Assembly: GCA_947173495.1 (NCBI GenBank) | Contig: CAMWFQ010000025.1 | Coordinates: 1 to 64,000 of the forward strand | DNA length: 64,000 nucleotides | From: an uncultured Lachnospiraceae bacterium | GTDB taxonomy: Bacteria; Bacillota; Clostridia; Lachnospirales; Lachnospiraceae | Reading direction: 5' to 3' | Shown: one piece after another, positions 1 through 7,621 of the stretch | How positions within the stretch are numbered: the first letter of the stretch is position 1 | Layout: each line of letters starts with the position of its first letter | The notes under the pieces: model-generated | What the model was told of the DNA's origin: nothing | Database searches by the model: none | What the model saw: the letters and a program-made list of their open reading frames with translations, nothing else | Made by a program: the position numbers and the translations under genes

Positions 1-62
1 GTATACTGCTTGGCTCCTGAGTACTAGGTTTTGGGAGAAACGACGGAAGTCAGGTTTTAAAC

Positions 63-686
63 TCAAATAGCCGTTATGTCAAGCGAAAGTACACTTCTTA
101 TATTTTCAACCGAAAAGCCCTTCCGGTATAGAAACCCCATCATTTTCTGCTTTTCCTGCACAGAAGCCGTTTGAAAGGAAAAATTTTTTTTCCGGATCCA
201 GCGAAGGATCTGCTCTCTTTCAAGCTCACTGTCCTGATCCCCTGCCGCTTCCTCCCATGCTTTTTCGATCACCGCCTCTGAAATCCCCTTCCGGCTCAGA
301 TCCGTGAAGATCCTCTTTCTGCTCCTGCTTCCTTTCTTGCATTCAATAAAATGAAACGCATATCGGTCATCATCAACATAACCAAAAGAAGCGGCATATT
401 CCACCGCCTCTTTCGCAATCGGGGCCGGATATCCCCCTGTCTTCAGTTTATCCATTAGCTGTGCAGAGGTGTAATCCCGGCTTCTCAAAAGATTTAACAC
501 CCGCTTTTTTGCCCTTACAGGCAATATTTCGTCCATGATCTTCCTGTAAACCTCATCTCCAAACTCCTGGTCTTTTGAAATACCAAGAGAACGGGCTTCT
601 CCTTTATACAGAACGACATCAGATTTATCGTCTATCCTGATTTTGATTCTGGAGCCGGATACTTCTGTGATCTCTGTCACTAACAT
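63..686 (-). CDS. recX: Regulatory protein RecX
   Basis: The product has 207 residues and resembles RecX, the cytosolic modulator that binds RecA filaments and limits RecA activity. The central and C-terminal part shows the three-helix repeats of the family, with segments such as DYTSAQLMDKLKTGGYP and FGYVDDDRYAFHFIE (about residues 75-115). The N-terminal 60 residues form the less conserved extension common in Firmicutes RecX. It lies 57 bp downstream of recA on the same strand, the classical recA-recX arrangement, so it is probably controlled by the SOS promoter in front of recA. The start has only a weak, distant GGAAGG. The family assignment is firm; the exact start is less so. Confidence 0.9.
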   Translation of the reverse strand: MLVTEITEVSGSRIKIRIDDKSDVVLYKGEARSLGISKDQEFGDEVYRKIMDEILPVRAKKRVLNLLRSRDYTSAQLMDKLKTGGYPAPIAKEAVEYAASFGYVDDDRYAFHFIECKKGSRSRKRIFTDLSRKGISEAVIEKAWEEAAGDQDSELEREQILRWIRKKNFSFQTASVQEKQKMMGFLYRKGFSVENIRSVLSLDITAI

Positions 687-743
687 GATTTTGTTTTACC
701 TTCCTGTCCCAAAATGTCTGACCAACTGTCTGCTTTCTTCCGG

Positions 744-1853
744 TCATCCCTTTTTACTTCCGGCCGAAGTTCCCTTCTTACTGTCGGTTCCTTCCTCTTC
801 TGCAGCAACTGCCGCCTTTTTATTTCCAGCCGCTTCAGGAGCCTCATCTGATACCGCTCCCTGCAGACCATAGTGTTCGCGTACCTTAACGGAAATTTCT
901 TCAAGTATCTCCGGATGTTCTCTCAGATACTGCTTGGTATTCTCGCGTCCCTGGCCGATTTTACTTCCTCCGTAAGCATACCATGCACCGCTCTTGTTTA
1001 CGATGCCCGCCTCGGCTGCCAGATCCAGAATATCCCCTTCCACTGAAATACCCTTGCCGAAAATAATATCAAATTCCGCTTCTTTAAAAGGCGGTGCAAT
1101 CTTATTCTTAACGACCTTGACCCTGGTTCTGTTGCCAATCGCCTCTCCACTCTGCTTAAGCGCCTCTATTCTTCTCACATCCAACCGCACAGAGGAATAG
1201 AATTTCAAAGCACGTCCCCCGGTCGTGGTCTCCGGACTGCCAAACATAACGCCTACCTTTTCTCTCAGCTGATTAATGAAGATAACAGAACAGTTGGACT
1301 TGCTGATCACAGCCGTAAGCTTACGCAATGCCTGAGACATCAGTCTGGCCTGCAGTCCCACATGGGAATCGCCCATATCACCTTCAATCTCAGCCTTGGG
1401 CACCAACGCTGCAACCGAGTCCACGACGATAATATCGATTGCTCCGGATCGAACCATAGTCTCTGTAATCTCAAGAGCCTGTTCCCCGTTATCCGGCTGT
1501 GAAATATACAGGTTATCCACATCTACTCCTATATTCCTGGCATAAACGGGATCAAGGGCATGTTCCGCATCAATAAATCCGGCAATACCGCCTCTCTTCT
1601 GCACCTCCGCAATCATATGCAGCGTTACAGTCGTTTTACCACTGGATTCCGGTCCATATATTTCAATAATCCTTCCTTTTGGGATCCCGCCCAGCCCCAG
1701 CGCAATATCCAGGCTCAGGGAACCGGTGGGGATTGTCTCCACATTCATCCGGGCGGAGGAATCTCCCAGTTTCATCACCGCCCCTTTTCCGAACTGCTTT
1801 TCAATCTGTCCAAGGGCGGCGTCTAATGCTTTTAATCTGTCTTCTTTTTCCAT
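744..1853 (-). CDS. recA: Recombinase RecA
   Basis: The product has 369 residues, slightly longer than most RecA proteins because of a low-complexity Ala/Glu/Lys tail. RecA forms filaments on single-stranded DNA, catalyses strand exchange and triggers LexA self-cleavage. The Walker A motif GPESSGKTT lies at residues 67-75, and the segments [29 protein letters not shown] (loop 2 and the conserved core) and [14 protein letters not shown] are all intact. An AAAGGAGAA Shine-Dalgarno sits just upstream of the ATG. Two LexA-type boxes overlap its promoter, so it should be SOS induced. recX follows. The 23 kDa region upstream towards cinA is occupied here by a TetR/membrane-protein pair and a 600 bp spacer. 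Confidence 0.98.
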   Translation of the reverse strand: MEKEDRLKALDAALGQIEKQFGKGAVMKLGDSSARMNVETIPTGSLSLDIALGLGGIPKGRIIEIYGPESSGKTTVTLHMIAEVQKRGGIAGFIDAEHALDPVYARNIGVDVDNLYISQPDNGEQALEITETMVRSGAIDIIVVDSVAALVPKAEIEGDMGDSHVGLQARLMSQALRKLTAVISKSNCSVIFINQLREKVGVMFGSPETTTGGRALKFYSSVRLDVRRIEALKQSGEAIGNRTRVKVVKNKIAPPFKEAEFDIIFGKGISVEGDILDLAAEAGIVNKSGAWYAYGGSKIGQGRENTKQYLREHPEILEEISVKVREHYGLQGAVSDEAPEAAGNKKAAVAAEEEGTDSKKGTSAGSKKG

Positions 1854-1887
1854 AAATAAATTCTCCTTTAATCAAATGAACTATGCA

Positions 1888-1899
1888 GAACATTTGTTC
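1888..1899. promoter_or_regulatory. LexA (SOS) box 1 of recA
   Basis: GAACATTTGTTC is a perfect GAAC-N4-GTTC palindrome, matching the Gram-positive SOS box core. It lies between the -10 element and the Shine-Dalgarno of recA, where a bound LexA repressor would block transcription. Confidence 0.85.
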
Positions 1900-1905
1900 T
1901 TAAAC

Positions 1906-1934
1906 AGAATAAAACAAATGTTCTCTGTTGTCAA
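1906..1934 (-). promoter_or_regulatory. recA sigma-A promoter
   Basis: On the minus strand a perfect TTGACA (1929-1934) is separated by 17 bp from TATTCT (1906-1911). The spacing is ideal and the site points at recA, whose start codon lies about 50 bp downstream. The downstream LexA box covers the predicted start region and the upstream box fills the spacer, which is the usual way SOS promoters are shut off. Confidence 0.8.
1912..1923. promoter_or_regulatory. LexA (SOS) box 2 of recA
   Basis: AAACAAATGTTC differs from the GAAC-N4-GTTC consensus by one base and lies exactly in the spacer between the -35 and -10 elements. It sits 24 bp (about two helical turns) from box 1, centre to centre, so two LexA dimers could bind the same face of the DNA. 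Confidence 0.7.
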
Positions 1935-2203
1935 CAAAATATTGTTCTTTTACTGTTAAAAATAATAATACAGCATTATATGTCCTATAAAACTCCCTCA
2001 GACATTCCCCCTTCCTGTTTTTTATCGCTCTGGGTACTTGGCGGAAATCGCCGGATATGCAAAGCAGAATCATGAACTTAAGATTTCTTCTGTTTCTAAT
2101 TTATCATATTTTGCGCATACAGGCAATAGGAAATTCTTGCCTCGCACTTGCTGTAACGATGTTACTTTTCACAGCCAATATCAGTTTGTTAACGGTAATG
2201 GAC
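1935..2203. other. Non-coding stretch upstream of recA
   Basis: Together with the palindromic element that follows, this is part of a 600 bp gap between recA and the next gene. Open frames here have no Shine-Dalgarno and no recognisable composition. A short hairpin (GGCGGAAATCGCC, near 2040) is visible. I see no gene. Confidence 0.5.
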
Positions 2204-2338
2204 GCCAGGAGGACAATAAAATCTCCGTCACCGCGCTTTCGCTCCATAAAAAGCGTAACGGGTACCAGGTTCGTGAGATACCTCACAGCGTACCGATGCA
2301 TTTAAGGGGCTCCTTGAGAATCTTATTGTCCTTCTGGC
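2204..2338. repeat. Inverted-repeat-bounded 135 bp element, unidentified
   Basis: Arms of 19 bp (2204-2222 and 2320-2338) match in 17 positions as an inverted repeat. The interior holds nested palindromes, including CGCTTT...AAAGCG near 2233 and GGTAC...GTACC enclosing GTGAGATACCTCAC near 2270. Of the two arm mismatches, one becomes a G-U wobble if the plus strand is transcribed and the other if the minus strand is, so strand cannot be decided. It could be a structured small RNA or a miniature inverted-repeat transposable element. No other copy was seen in the window. Confidence 0.5.
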
Positions 2339-2476
2339 TGGTTTAGGTGTTAACTGACTGACATTGTTTCACGGCCCGGGAATGCGCGCAGGCGGTGCAT
2401 TCCGGATCGTCTTTTTCGTTCTGCATGATCATCCTTACACTGAAAAGAAGAGGTTTGCGCATTCTCTCAGAAATGC

Positions 2477-3418
2477 TCAGAAATGACTCTGGTATTTCTG
2501 ATAATCTTTATACGTAACGGTTACCCACCCATAATAATAATTGAATCCGACTTCCATACCAAGCGGCGTATAAAAAATAATCAGACTGTCATCATCCGTG
2601 AGCATATCTGTAATATCCTGATCGGAAAACAGCGAAAATTCGCTGATTTCTCCGTTTTGCCTTTCACATCGGTTCCGGAACTCGATGGAAAATTCATCGT
2701 CAATATCCAGCATCTGGGAATTGGTAAATGCCATTTTGCTCTCCATATCAATATTGACAGATACCACATAGGTTTCATAAACCTCACTGTCCAGATACCC
2801 GCGCTCCAGGTAAATAATGCTCAGGACCTCCTCATCCATATAAGTAATATAAGACTCCGCCTCAAAGTAGAAACTGCTCTCCTGAGGAAGCCACTGAGAT
2901 ACGCTCTCCGCGTACTCCTTTATCTCATCAAGCTCTTTCTGAATCGCTCTGTTAACCCCTGAGAAATCCTCCTGCTGATCGCCTGAGATTACGGGATAAT
3001 CGATCTGGACAGAAATATTGTCCTCCGGCAGATCACCATAATATTCAAACTCGGCCTGATAGGAGAGATCATCCCGGAGCGCATTATGAAATTCATAATA
3101 TTCTGTATCTGCCGCATAGGGTTCCTGATCCTCTTCACTGTATGGCTGTTTCCCGGCAGATTCTCCTGTTGAAGGCTCCTGACTGTCCTCTTCATAAGAA
3201 TCTGTATCGTTTTCCGCCCTCTCACGTACCCGCTCCTCCATACGCGCCTGCCGCTCCACCCTGTAGCGCGCACCGCTATCTCTCACAATCCCGAAAAACA
3301 GATTTCCTCTGGCAATATTCCACATTCCCAGTGCAAGCGTTACTAACAGTATCATTCCTGCCGCTGTTCCGCCCAGTATGACGGCTGCCACCTTTCCTGC
3401 GCTCCACTTTTTCTTCAT
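2477..3418 (-). CDS. Membrane-anchored DUF3298-like protein
   Basis: The product has 313 residues. A single N-terminal membrane segment (about residues 9-32) is followed by a highly acidic, low-complexity linker (residues 60-110, rich in Glu, Asp and Ser) and a C-terminal extracytoplasmic domain. The ending, with FYTPLGMEVGFNYYYGW and a preceding DDDSLIIFY, resembles the DUF3298 domain of PdaC/RsiV-type proteins; this is family resemblance only. It lies 26 bp behind a TetR regulator on the same strand, so the pair is probably co-transcribed and the regulator may control it. The start is set by GGGGAT eight bases upstream of the ATG. Function is unknown. Confidence 0.75.
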   Translation of the reverse strand: MKKKWSAGKVAAVILGGTAAGMILLVTLALGMWNIARGNLFFGIVRDSGARYRVERQARMEERVRERAENDTDSYEEDSQEPSTGESAGKQPYSEEDQEPYAADTEYYEFHNALRDDLSYQAEFEYYGDLPEDNISVQIDYPVISGDQQEDFSGVNRAIQKELDEIKEYAESVSQWLPQESSFYFEAESYITYMDEEVLSIIYLERGYLDSEVYETYVVSVNIDMESKMAFTNSQMLDIDDEFSIEFRNRCERQNGEISEFSLFSDQDITDMLTDDDSLIIFYTPLGMEVGFNYYYGWVTVTYKDYQKYQSHF

Positions 3419-3444
3419 AGCGATCCCCTTTGTTTTCTTTAAAA

Positions 3445-4110
3445 TTACATATACTTATACTTATTCTTCTGATAGATCGATGTAAGCTCCTGCAGTCTCT
3501 CCAGCATTTCTTCGTCCACAATATCCAGGCCAAATCCCCTGAGCATCCGTTCAAATATTCTGAACTTACCATAGGATTCCTCCTCGGAACTGTCGAATAT
3601 CATGGGATTCATCCAGACATTCGCCACAAGTATAATCAGTTCGGCCAATTGTTCCGGATAATCTGTTTCTATCGTGCCATCCGTAATTCCCTGCCTGATA
3701 ATGGGCAGAATATAGTTTGGCGCCGCTTCTTCCACCGTATCATGCAGAAGGCTGAAAAGAAGCTTTGGATTCTTGTGAAAATTCGGAGCCACTGTAAAAA
3801 TATCATTCTGCACGGGCCGGTTGATAGATTCTTTAAATATCGCCTTGAGTTTATCTCTTCCGCTCAAATCTGACCGATCGCGTATCCTTGCCAGCATCTG
3901 ATTGGACTGCTCTGTCATCCGCTCCGTAACTGCAACCAGAATATCTTCCTTCGACTTGAAATGATGGTAAATCGCGCCCTTGCTCAGCCCATCCAGATGA
4001 TCAATAATATCCTGCACAGAGGTATATTCATACCCCTTTTCCATAAACAGGCGGAAAGCCACATTCAGTATGAAATTGACCGTTTCCTCCGGATGTTTAT
4101 TTCTTGCCAT
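3445..4110 (-). CDS. TetR/AcrR family transcriptional regulator
   Basis: The product has 221 residues, normal for the family. The N-terminal helix-turn-helix is clear: segments FRLFMEKGYEYTSVQDIID and GLSKGAIYHHFKSKEDIL (about residues 16-58) match the TetR signature. The C-terminal ligand domain is not assignable to a substrate. The gene precedes the DUF3298-like membrane protein by 26 bp. Its Shine-Dalgarno GGAGT is supplied by the end of a family A repeat (4121-4163), which separates it from cinA. The pair sits between cinA and recA, which are commonly neighbours in clostridia, so it may be an insertion. Confidence 0.88.
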   Translation of the reverse strand: MARNKHPEETVNFILNVAFRLFMEKGYEYTSVQDIIDHLDGLSKGAIYHHFKSKEDILVAVTERMTEQSNQMLARIRDRSDLSGRDKLKAIFKESINRPVQNDIFTVAPNFHKNPKLLFSLLHDTVEEAAPNYILPIIRQGITDGTIETDYPEQLAELIILVANVWMNPMIFDSSEEESYGKFRIFERMLRGFGLDIVDEEMLERLQELTSIYQKNKYKYM

Positions 4111-4120
4111 TTTTTACTCC

Positions 4121-4163
4121 ATTTCTGCGCTGCTTTGTTGCGCAAAGCCATGAATGGCTTAAC
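4121..4163 (-). repeat. Family A repeat, copy 1 (short, truncated)
   Basis: Shares the block ATTTCTGCGCTGCTTTGTTG plus CGCAAAGCCAT with four other copies in the window (6836, 47261, 48469, 51484). On the minus strand it ends in AAATGGAG, which supplies the Shine-Dalgarno of the TetR gene. This copy lacks the middle 25 nt insert and the 5' pairing arm seen in the full copies, so only the CTTTG/CAAAG and CCAT/ATGG hairpins remain. Confidence 0.85.
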
Positions 4164-4184
4164 AGGTTTCCAGAGAAATCCGAT

Positions 4185-4670
4185 TCATTCGTTATACAGA
4201 TGCCTACAAAGCTGCGACAAAGCCTCCCTGGCTGTCTGCTTCCGGATTTCCATTCTGCTTCCCGCAAAATGATGTTCCGTGACCGTGACTTTCCCTTCTA
4301 CAAAACAGCTGATATAGACCAGCCCCACAGGCTTGGAGGGAGTGCCGCCTTCCGGCCCTGCGATCCCTGTAACCGCAATGGCTGCCTGGGCGGATGCCTG
4401 CCTCGCCGCTCCCTGCGCCATCTGTTCCGCCACCTGACGGCTGACGGCTCCATACGTCTGCAGCGTCTCCTCGCTGACCCCCAAAAGTTTGTGTTTGGCA
4501 GTATTGGAATACGTCACATAACCTTCTTCAAAAACCGCAGATACGCCGGATACATCCACCAGCATGGATGCGATCATTCCTCCGGTACAGGATTCCGCGC
4601 AGGTCAGATGCCAGCCTTTTTCCTTTAATTTGTCCACGATCTTTTCTTCTGTCTTCCTTTTTTCCGGCAT
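4185..4670 (-). CDS. pncC: CinA C-terminal domain amidohydrolase (PncC)
   Basis: The 161-residue product is the stand-alone CinA C-terminal domain, expected to deamidate nicotinamide mononucleotide to nicotinate mononucleotide in NAD salvage. The signature LTCAESCTGGMIASML (residues 22-37, with the conserved Ser of ESCTGG), the GYVTYSN block and AVTGIAGPEGGTPSKPVG are intact. The N-terminal CinA domain found in full-length proteins is absent, as in E. coli YgaD/PncC. It starts one base after the pgsA stop and belongs to the rimO-pgsA-cinA operon. Annotation as competence-damage protein is historical. Confidence 0.93.
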   Translation of the reverse strand: MPEKRKTEEKIVDKLKEKGWHLTCAESCTGGMIASMLVDVSGVSAVFEEGYVTYSNTAKHKLLGVSEETLQTYGAVSRQVAEQMAQGAARQASAQAAIAVTGIAGPEGGTPSKPVGLVYISCFVEGKVTVTEHHFAGSRMEIRKQTAREALSQLCRHLYNE

Positions 4671-4671
4671 A

Positions 4672-5205
4672 CTATTTATTTTCCTTCATAACATCTTTAT
4701 TTTTAATGAGGTAATCCAGAAGCGATACCACCGTCAGAATCACAGCGATCCACAAAACAATCTGTGTAAAAACAGAAAGCAGGGAAATATCTGCAATCAG
4801 AAGGCATACTGCCGCCATCTGGAAGGTCGTCTTAAACTTTCCCCAGTAGCTGGCAGCGATCACCACTCCGTTATCCGAGGCCACCAGCCGGAATCCGCTT
4901 ATAATAAATTCTCTGGCAATAATCAGGATCACCATCCAGGCAGGAATCTTTTCCAGCTCGATCAGGCAGATCAGCGCAGAGCAGACTAACAGTTTATCCG
5001 CCAGTGGATCCATAAATTTTCCGAAGTTTGTTACAAGATTATATTTCCGGGCAATCTTTCCATCCAGAAGATCCGTCAGACTGGCAATGATAAAGATGCC
5101 AAGGGCGATCCATTTATCACAGGAAGTGATATCCGCCAGCAGAAATACAATAAAAAAGGGAATCAGCACTACACGAAACATTGTCAGTTTATTAGGCAGG
5201 TTCAT
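4672..5205 (-). CDS. pgsA: CDP-diacylglycerol-glycerol-3-phosphate 3-phosphatidyltransferase
   Basis: The 177-residue integral membrane enzyme makes phosphatidylglycerophosphate, the committed step to phosphatidylglycerol and cardiolipin. The CDP-alcohol phosphotransferase motif DG-x2-AR-x8-G-x3-D-x3-D is present around residues 47-70 (DLLDGKIARKYN followed by GKFMDPLADK). About five hydrophobic segments fit the family. Its ATG overlaps the rimO stop by four bases, indicating translational coupling in the rimO-pgsA-cinA operon. Confidence 0.96.
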   Translation of the reverse strand: MNLPNKLTMFRVVLIPFFIVFLLADITSCDKWIALGIFIIASLTDLLDGKIARKYNLVTNFGKFMDPLADKLLVCSALICLIELEKIPAWMVILIIAREFIISGFRLVASDNGVVIAASYWGKFKTTFQMAAVCLLIADISLLSVFTQIVLWIAVILTVVSLLDYLIKNKDVMKENK

Positions 5206-6536
5206 TTCTCATCCTCCATTTCACCCGTCAGATCATACTCATTGGAACCGGTAACCACCACATCCACGAAGTCACCGCTCAGAAGCGTTCTGCCGGTATT
5301 GACGAAAAGATATCCGTCCACCTCCGGCGCATCCTTATAGGTACGGGCCACATAGACCCCCTCCTCCTCCGCCACCGCTCCTTCTATCATAACATTCAGA
5401 CGCCGTCCAATCATTTTCTGCGCCACTTCAAAAGCAATATCCTGTTGCAGCTCCATGATCTCCTGCCGGCGGCGCTCTTTTATTTCCTCCGGGACTTGCT
5501 CCGGCATACTGGCTGCAGGAGTATCTTCCTCCGCCGAATAGGTGAAAACACCAAGTCTGTCAAACTCCATCTCATCTACAAATGCACAGGTCTCCTCATG
5601 GTCTTCCTCCGTTTCTCCCGGGAAACCTGTAATCAGCGTCGTTCTGAGACACACATCCGGAATCTCCTTCCGGATCTTACTGATCATGGCTTTCATCTGC
5701 TCCGCATCCGTCCTTCTTCCCATGCGCTTTAGAATTGTATTGCTGCCGCTCTGCACCGGAATATCCAGATAGTGGCATATTTTTTCCTGCCGCTTAATGA
5801 CGCTGATCAGTTCATCTGTGATCTCCTCCGGATAGCAGTATAAGATTCTGATCCACTGCAGCCCTTCTATACCGCACAGCTCCTCCAGCAGCCTGGGAAG
5901 CGTCTTTTCTCCGTACAGATCCACACCGTACAGGGTTGTTTCCTGAGCTACCAGAATTAATTCTTTCACCCCCGCCTCAGAAAGCGTGCGCGCTTCCTTA
6001 AGCAGATCCTCCAAAGGTACGCTTCGATAGTTTCCCCGTACCTTCGGTATCACACAATACGTACAGTGTTTATCACACCCTTCGGCTATTTTCAGATACG
6101 CATAATAACCCCCTGTGGTCATCACCCGCTTCCTGTCTCCTTCCGGCGGCAGATTAAGTGCCTCCATATGACTGGTCTTCTTCCCTGAAAGCGCCTCTTT
6201 TAAAGCCTCTGTAACCTCTGAAAGCGCTGTGGTTCCGATCAGGCTGTCCACCTCCGGAATCTCTCTCTGAATTTCCTCCCTGTAGCGCTGTGCCAGACAT
6301 CCGGCCACGATCAGGGCCCTGATCTGCCCGCTCTTTTTGAGTTCCGCCATTTCCAGAATGGTATTAACGCTTTCCTCCTTGGCGTCATTAATAAAGCAGC
6401 AGGTATTAATCACCACCGCGTCGGCCTCTCTCTCATCATCTGTAAACTGGAATCCTTCCCGGGAAAGCATTCCCAGCATCACTTCAGAGTCAACCAGGTT
6501 CTTATCGCATCCCAGAGAAATAAAAAATATCTTCAT
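5202..6536 (-). CDS. rimO: Ribosomal protein S12 methylthiotransferase RimO
   Basis: The 444-residue radical-SAM enzyme methylthiolates an aspartate of ribosomal protein S12. Domains in order are the UPF0004 N-terminal domain with its iron-sulfur cysteines (SLGCDKN, INTCCF, VAGCLAQRY), the radical SAM core with CDKHCTYCVIP, and a C-terminal TRAM domain. The start MKIFFISLGC at 6536 is preceded by AAAGGAA. A longer in-frame reading to 6575 would have to be translated from the hairpin of the rpoZ terminator, so the shorter start is preferred. It is coupled to pgsA. Confidence 0.95.
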   Translation of the reverse strand: MKIFFISLGCDKNLVDSEVMLGMLSREGFQFTDDEREADAVVINTCCFINDAKEESVNTILEMAELKKSGQIRALIVAGCLAQRYREEIQREIPEVDSLIGTTALSEVTEALKEALSGKKTSHMEALNLPPEGDRKRVMTTGGYYAYLKIAEGCDKHCTYCVIPKVRGNYRSVPLEDLLKEARTLSEAGVKELILVAQETTLYGVDLYGEKTLPRLLEELCGIEGLQWIRILYCYPEEITDELISVIKRQEKICHYLDIPVQSGSNTILKRMGRRTDAEQMKAMISKIRKEIPDVCLRTTLITGFPGETEEDHEETCAFVDEMEFDRLGVFTYSAEEDTPAASMPEQVPEEIKERRRQEIMELQQDIAFEVAQKMIGRRLNVMIEGAVAEEEGVYVARTYKDAPEVDGYLFVNTGRTLLSGDFVDVVVTGSNEYDLTGEMEDEK

Positions 6537-6551
6537 CGCTTCTGTTCCTTT

Positions 6552-6577
6552 AAAAAAGTGTGCGTTTTGACGCACAC
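6552..6577 (-). terminator. Intrinsic terminator after rpoZ
   Basis: On the minus strand GTGTGCG (paired with CGCACAC across a six-base loop) is followed by six T residues. It lies between the rpoZ stop and the rimO Shine-Dalgarno, so it would end or attenuate transcription inside the otherwise continuous yicC-to-cinA operon. Confidence 0.8.
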
Positions 6578-6588
6578 TCCTATCAAAA

Positions 6589-6825
6589 TTACTCTTCCTC
6601 GGAAAGGATCTTGATCCTTCCCTGATTCAGTTCCTCCACTGCAAGGGAAAGAGGCTTTGTATCCTTTTTCTCCTTTACAAGCGGATCCTCGCCGGCAATG
6701 ATCTGTCTTGCTCTCTTGGAGGTTGCCATCACAATAGAGTACCTGCTGTTTACTACCGGCGCCTCTCCCGGTTCAACCTCGCTGTTTACTACCTTCATTA
6801 AATCGGAATAAGATGGATGTAACAT
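6589..6825 (-). CDS. rpoZ: RNA polymerase omega subunit
   Basis: The 78-residue product is the omega subunit, which helps assemble beta-prime into RNA polymerase. The family core is visible as VVNSRYSIVMATSKRARQI followed by KPLSLAVEEL. It sits between gmk and rimO, the conserved clostridial position. Its Shine-Dalgarno GAGGT is the last part of a family A repeat that fills the 166 bp gap to gmk, and an intrinsic terminator follows its stop codon. Confidence 0.93.
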   Translation of the reverse strand: MLHPSYSDLMKVVNSEVEPGEAPVVNSRYSIVMATSKRARQIIAGEDPLVKEKKDTKPLSLAVEELNQGRIKILSEEE

Positions 6826-6835
6826 TTTTTACCTC

Positions 6836-6968
6836 ATTTCTGCGCTGCTTTGTTGCGCAAAGCCATGATATGGCTAAATCCATAAAATGGCTTAACGAGT
6901 TTGTGGCAAGCAGCGCGCAGACACAAATCTCGCGATTGAAAATTTTAATTTTCAATCTTTCTCTTTTC
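6836..6968 (-). repeat. Family A repeat, copy 2 (full length)
   Basis: This is the most complete copy. Read on the minus strand it starts with an AT-rich hairpin (GATTGAAAATT/AATTTTCAATC, 6934-6958), then a 5' arm CTGCGCGCTGCTT, small hairpins (CCAT/ATGG and AGCCAT/ATGGCT), CTTTG/CAAAG, and a 3' arm AAGCAGCGCAG that pairs with the 5' arm with a two-base bulge. It ends in AAATGAGGT, the Shine-Dalgarno of rpoZ. The CAAAG hairpin and the long arm pairing share bases, so the two folds are partly exclusive. Confidence 0.88.
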
Positions 6969-6991
6969 ACTTATGAAAACCTCCCGCTCCT

Positions 6992-7621
6992 TCAGCACAG
7001 GGTTTTCAGCTCTTTTCTTATATCATCGATCAGCTCTTTATTCCGCAGAGGGGTATCATGTGCCGCCTGTATCAGAACATGCATCCTTTCCACACACTCC
7101 TCCAGCCTGTCGTTGATCACAATAAAATCATATTTCTCAATGCCTTCGGCTTCCTCTGACGCCCGCGCAAGGCGCTTTGAGATCACTTCCGGACTTTCCG
7201 TCCCCCGCCCTTCCAGCCGTCTTTTCAATTCAGCCGCATCCGGCGGCATTACAAATACAAGCAGCGCCGTCGGGAATTTTTCCTTTACTTTAAGCGCCCC
7301 CTGGATCTCAATCTCCAGAATCACATCTCTCCCTTTTTCAAGCTGCCGCTCCACGTAAGCTCTGGGGGTTCCATAATAATTGTCACAGTAACTTGCATAT
7401 TCGATCAGTCCATCCTCCCGAATGGTCTTTTCAAATTCTTCCCTGCTCACAAAAAAATATTCTTTTCCTTCTGTCTCTCCCGGTCTGGGCTCCCTCGTTG
7501 TCATGGATATGGACAAAGCGTAATCCTCATAGGTATGCACCAGCTGTTTCATAAGCGTCCCTTTACCCGCACCTGAAAATCCTGAAACTACAATCAATAT
7601 CCCTTTACGCTTCATTTTCAT
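6992..7621 (-). CDS. gmk: Guanylate kinase
   Basis: The 209-residue product phosphorylates GMP to GDP. The P-loop GFSGAGKGTL follows the start closely, and the GMP-binding segment SMTTREPRPGE and the LEIEIQGA block are intact. The start at 7621 (alternative 7615) is preceded by GGAAAG; an upstream in-frame codon would overlap remA by 47 bases and has no Shine-Dalgarno. The first bases overlap the end of remA by 17 bp, so the two are coupled. The gene belongs to the yicC-remA-gmk-rpoZ operon. Confidence 0.96.
   Translation of the reverse strand: MKMKRKGILIVVSGFSGAGKGTLMKQLVHTYEDYALSISMTTREPRPGETEGKEYFFVSREEFEKTIREDGLIEYASYCDNYYGTPRAYVERQLEKGRDVILEIEIQGALKVKEKFPTALLVFVMPPDAAELKRRLEGRGTESPEVISKRLARASEEAEGIEKYDFIVINDRLEECVERMHVLIQAAHDTPLRNKELIDDIRKELKTLC

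Noticed and set aside
2038-2346. Plus-strand open frames of 80-100 codons between recA and the DUF3298-like gene
   Set aside because: No Shine-Dalgarno, no protein-like composition, and they cover the inverted-repeat element. Treated as non-coding.
2379-2403. Hairpin GGAATGC/GCATTCC as a terminator for the DUF3298-like gene
   Set aside because: There is no T-run on the minus-strand side of the stem, so it does not look like an intrinsic terminator for that gene.
6537-6575. Extended start for rimO
   Set aside because: The 13 extra codons would come from the rpoZ terminator hairpin, and the downstream ATG has a proper AAAGGAA. The family N terminus also begins at the downstream Met.
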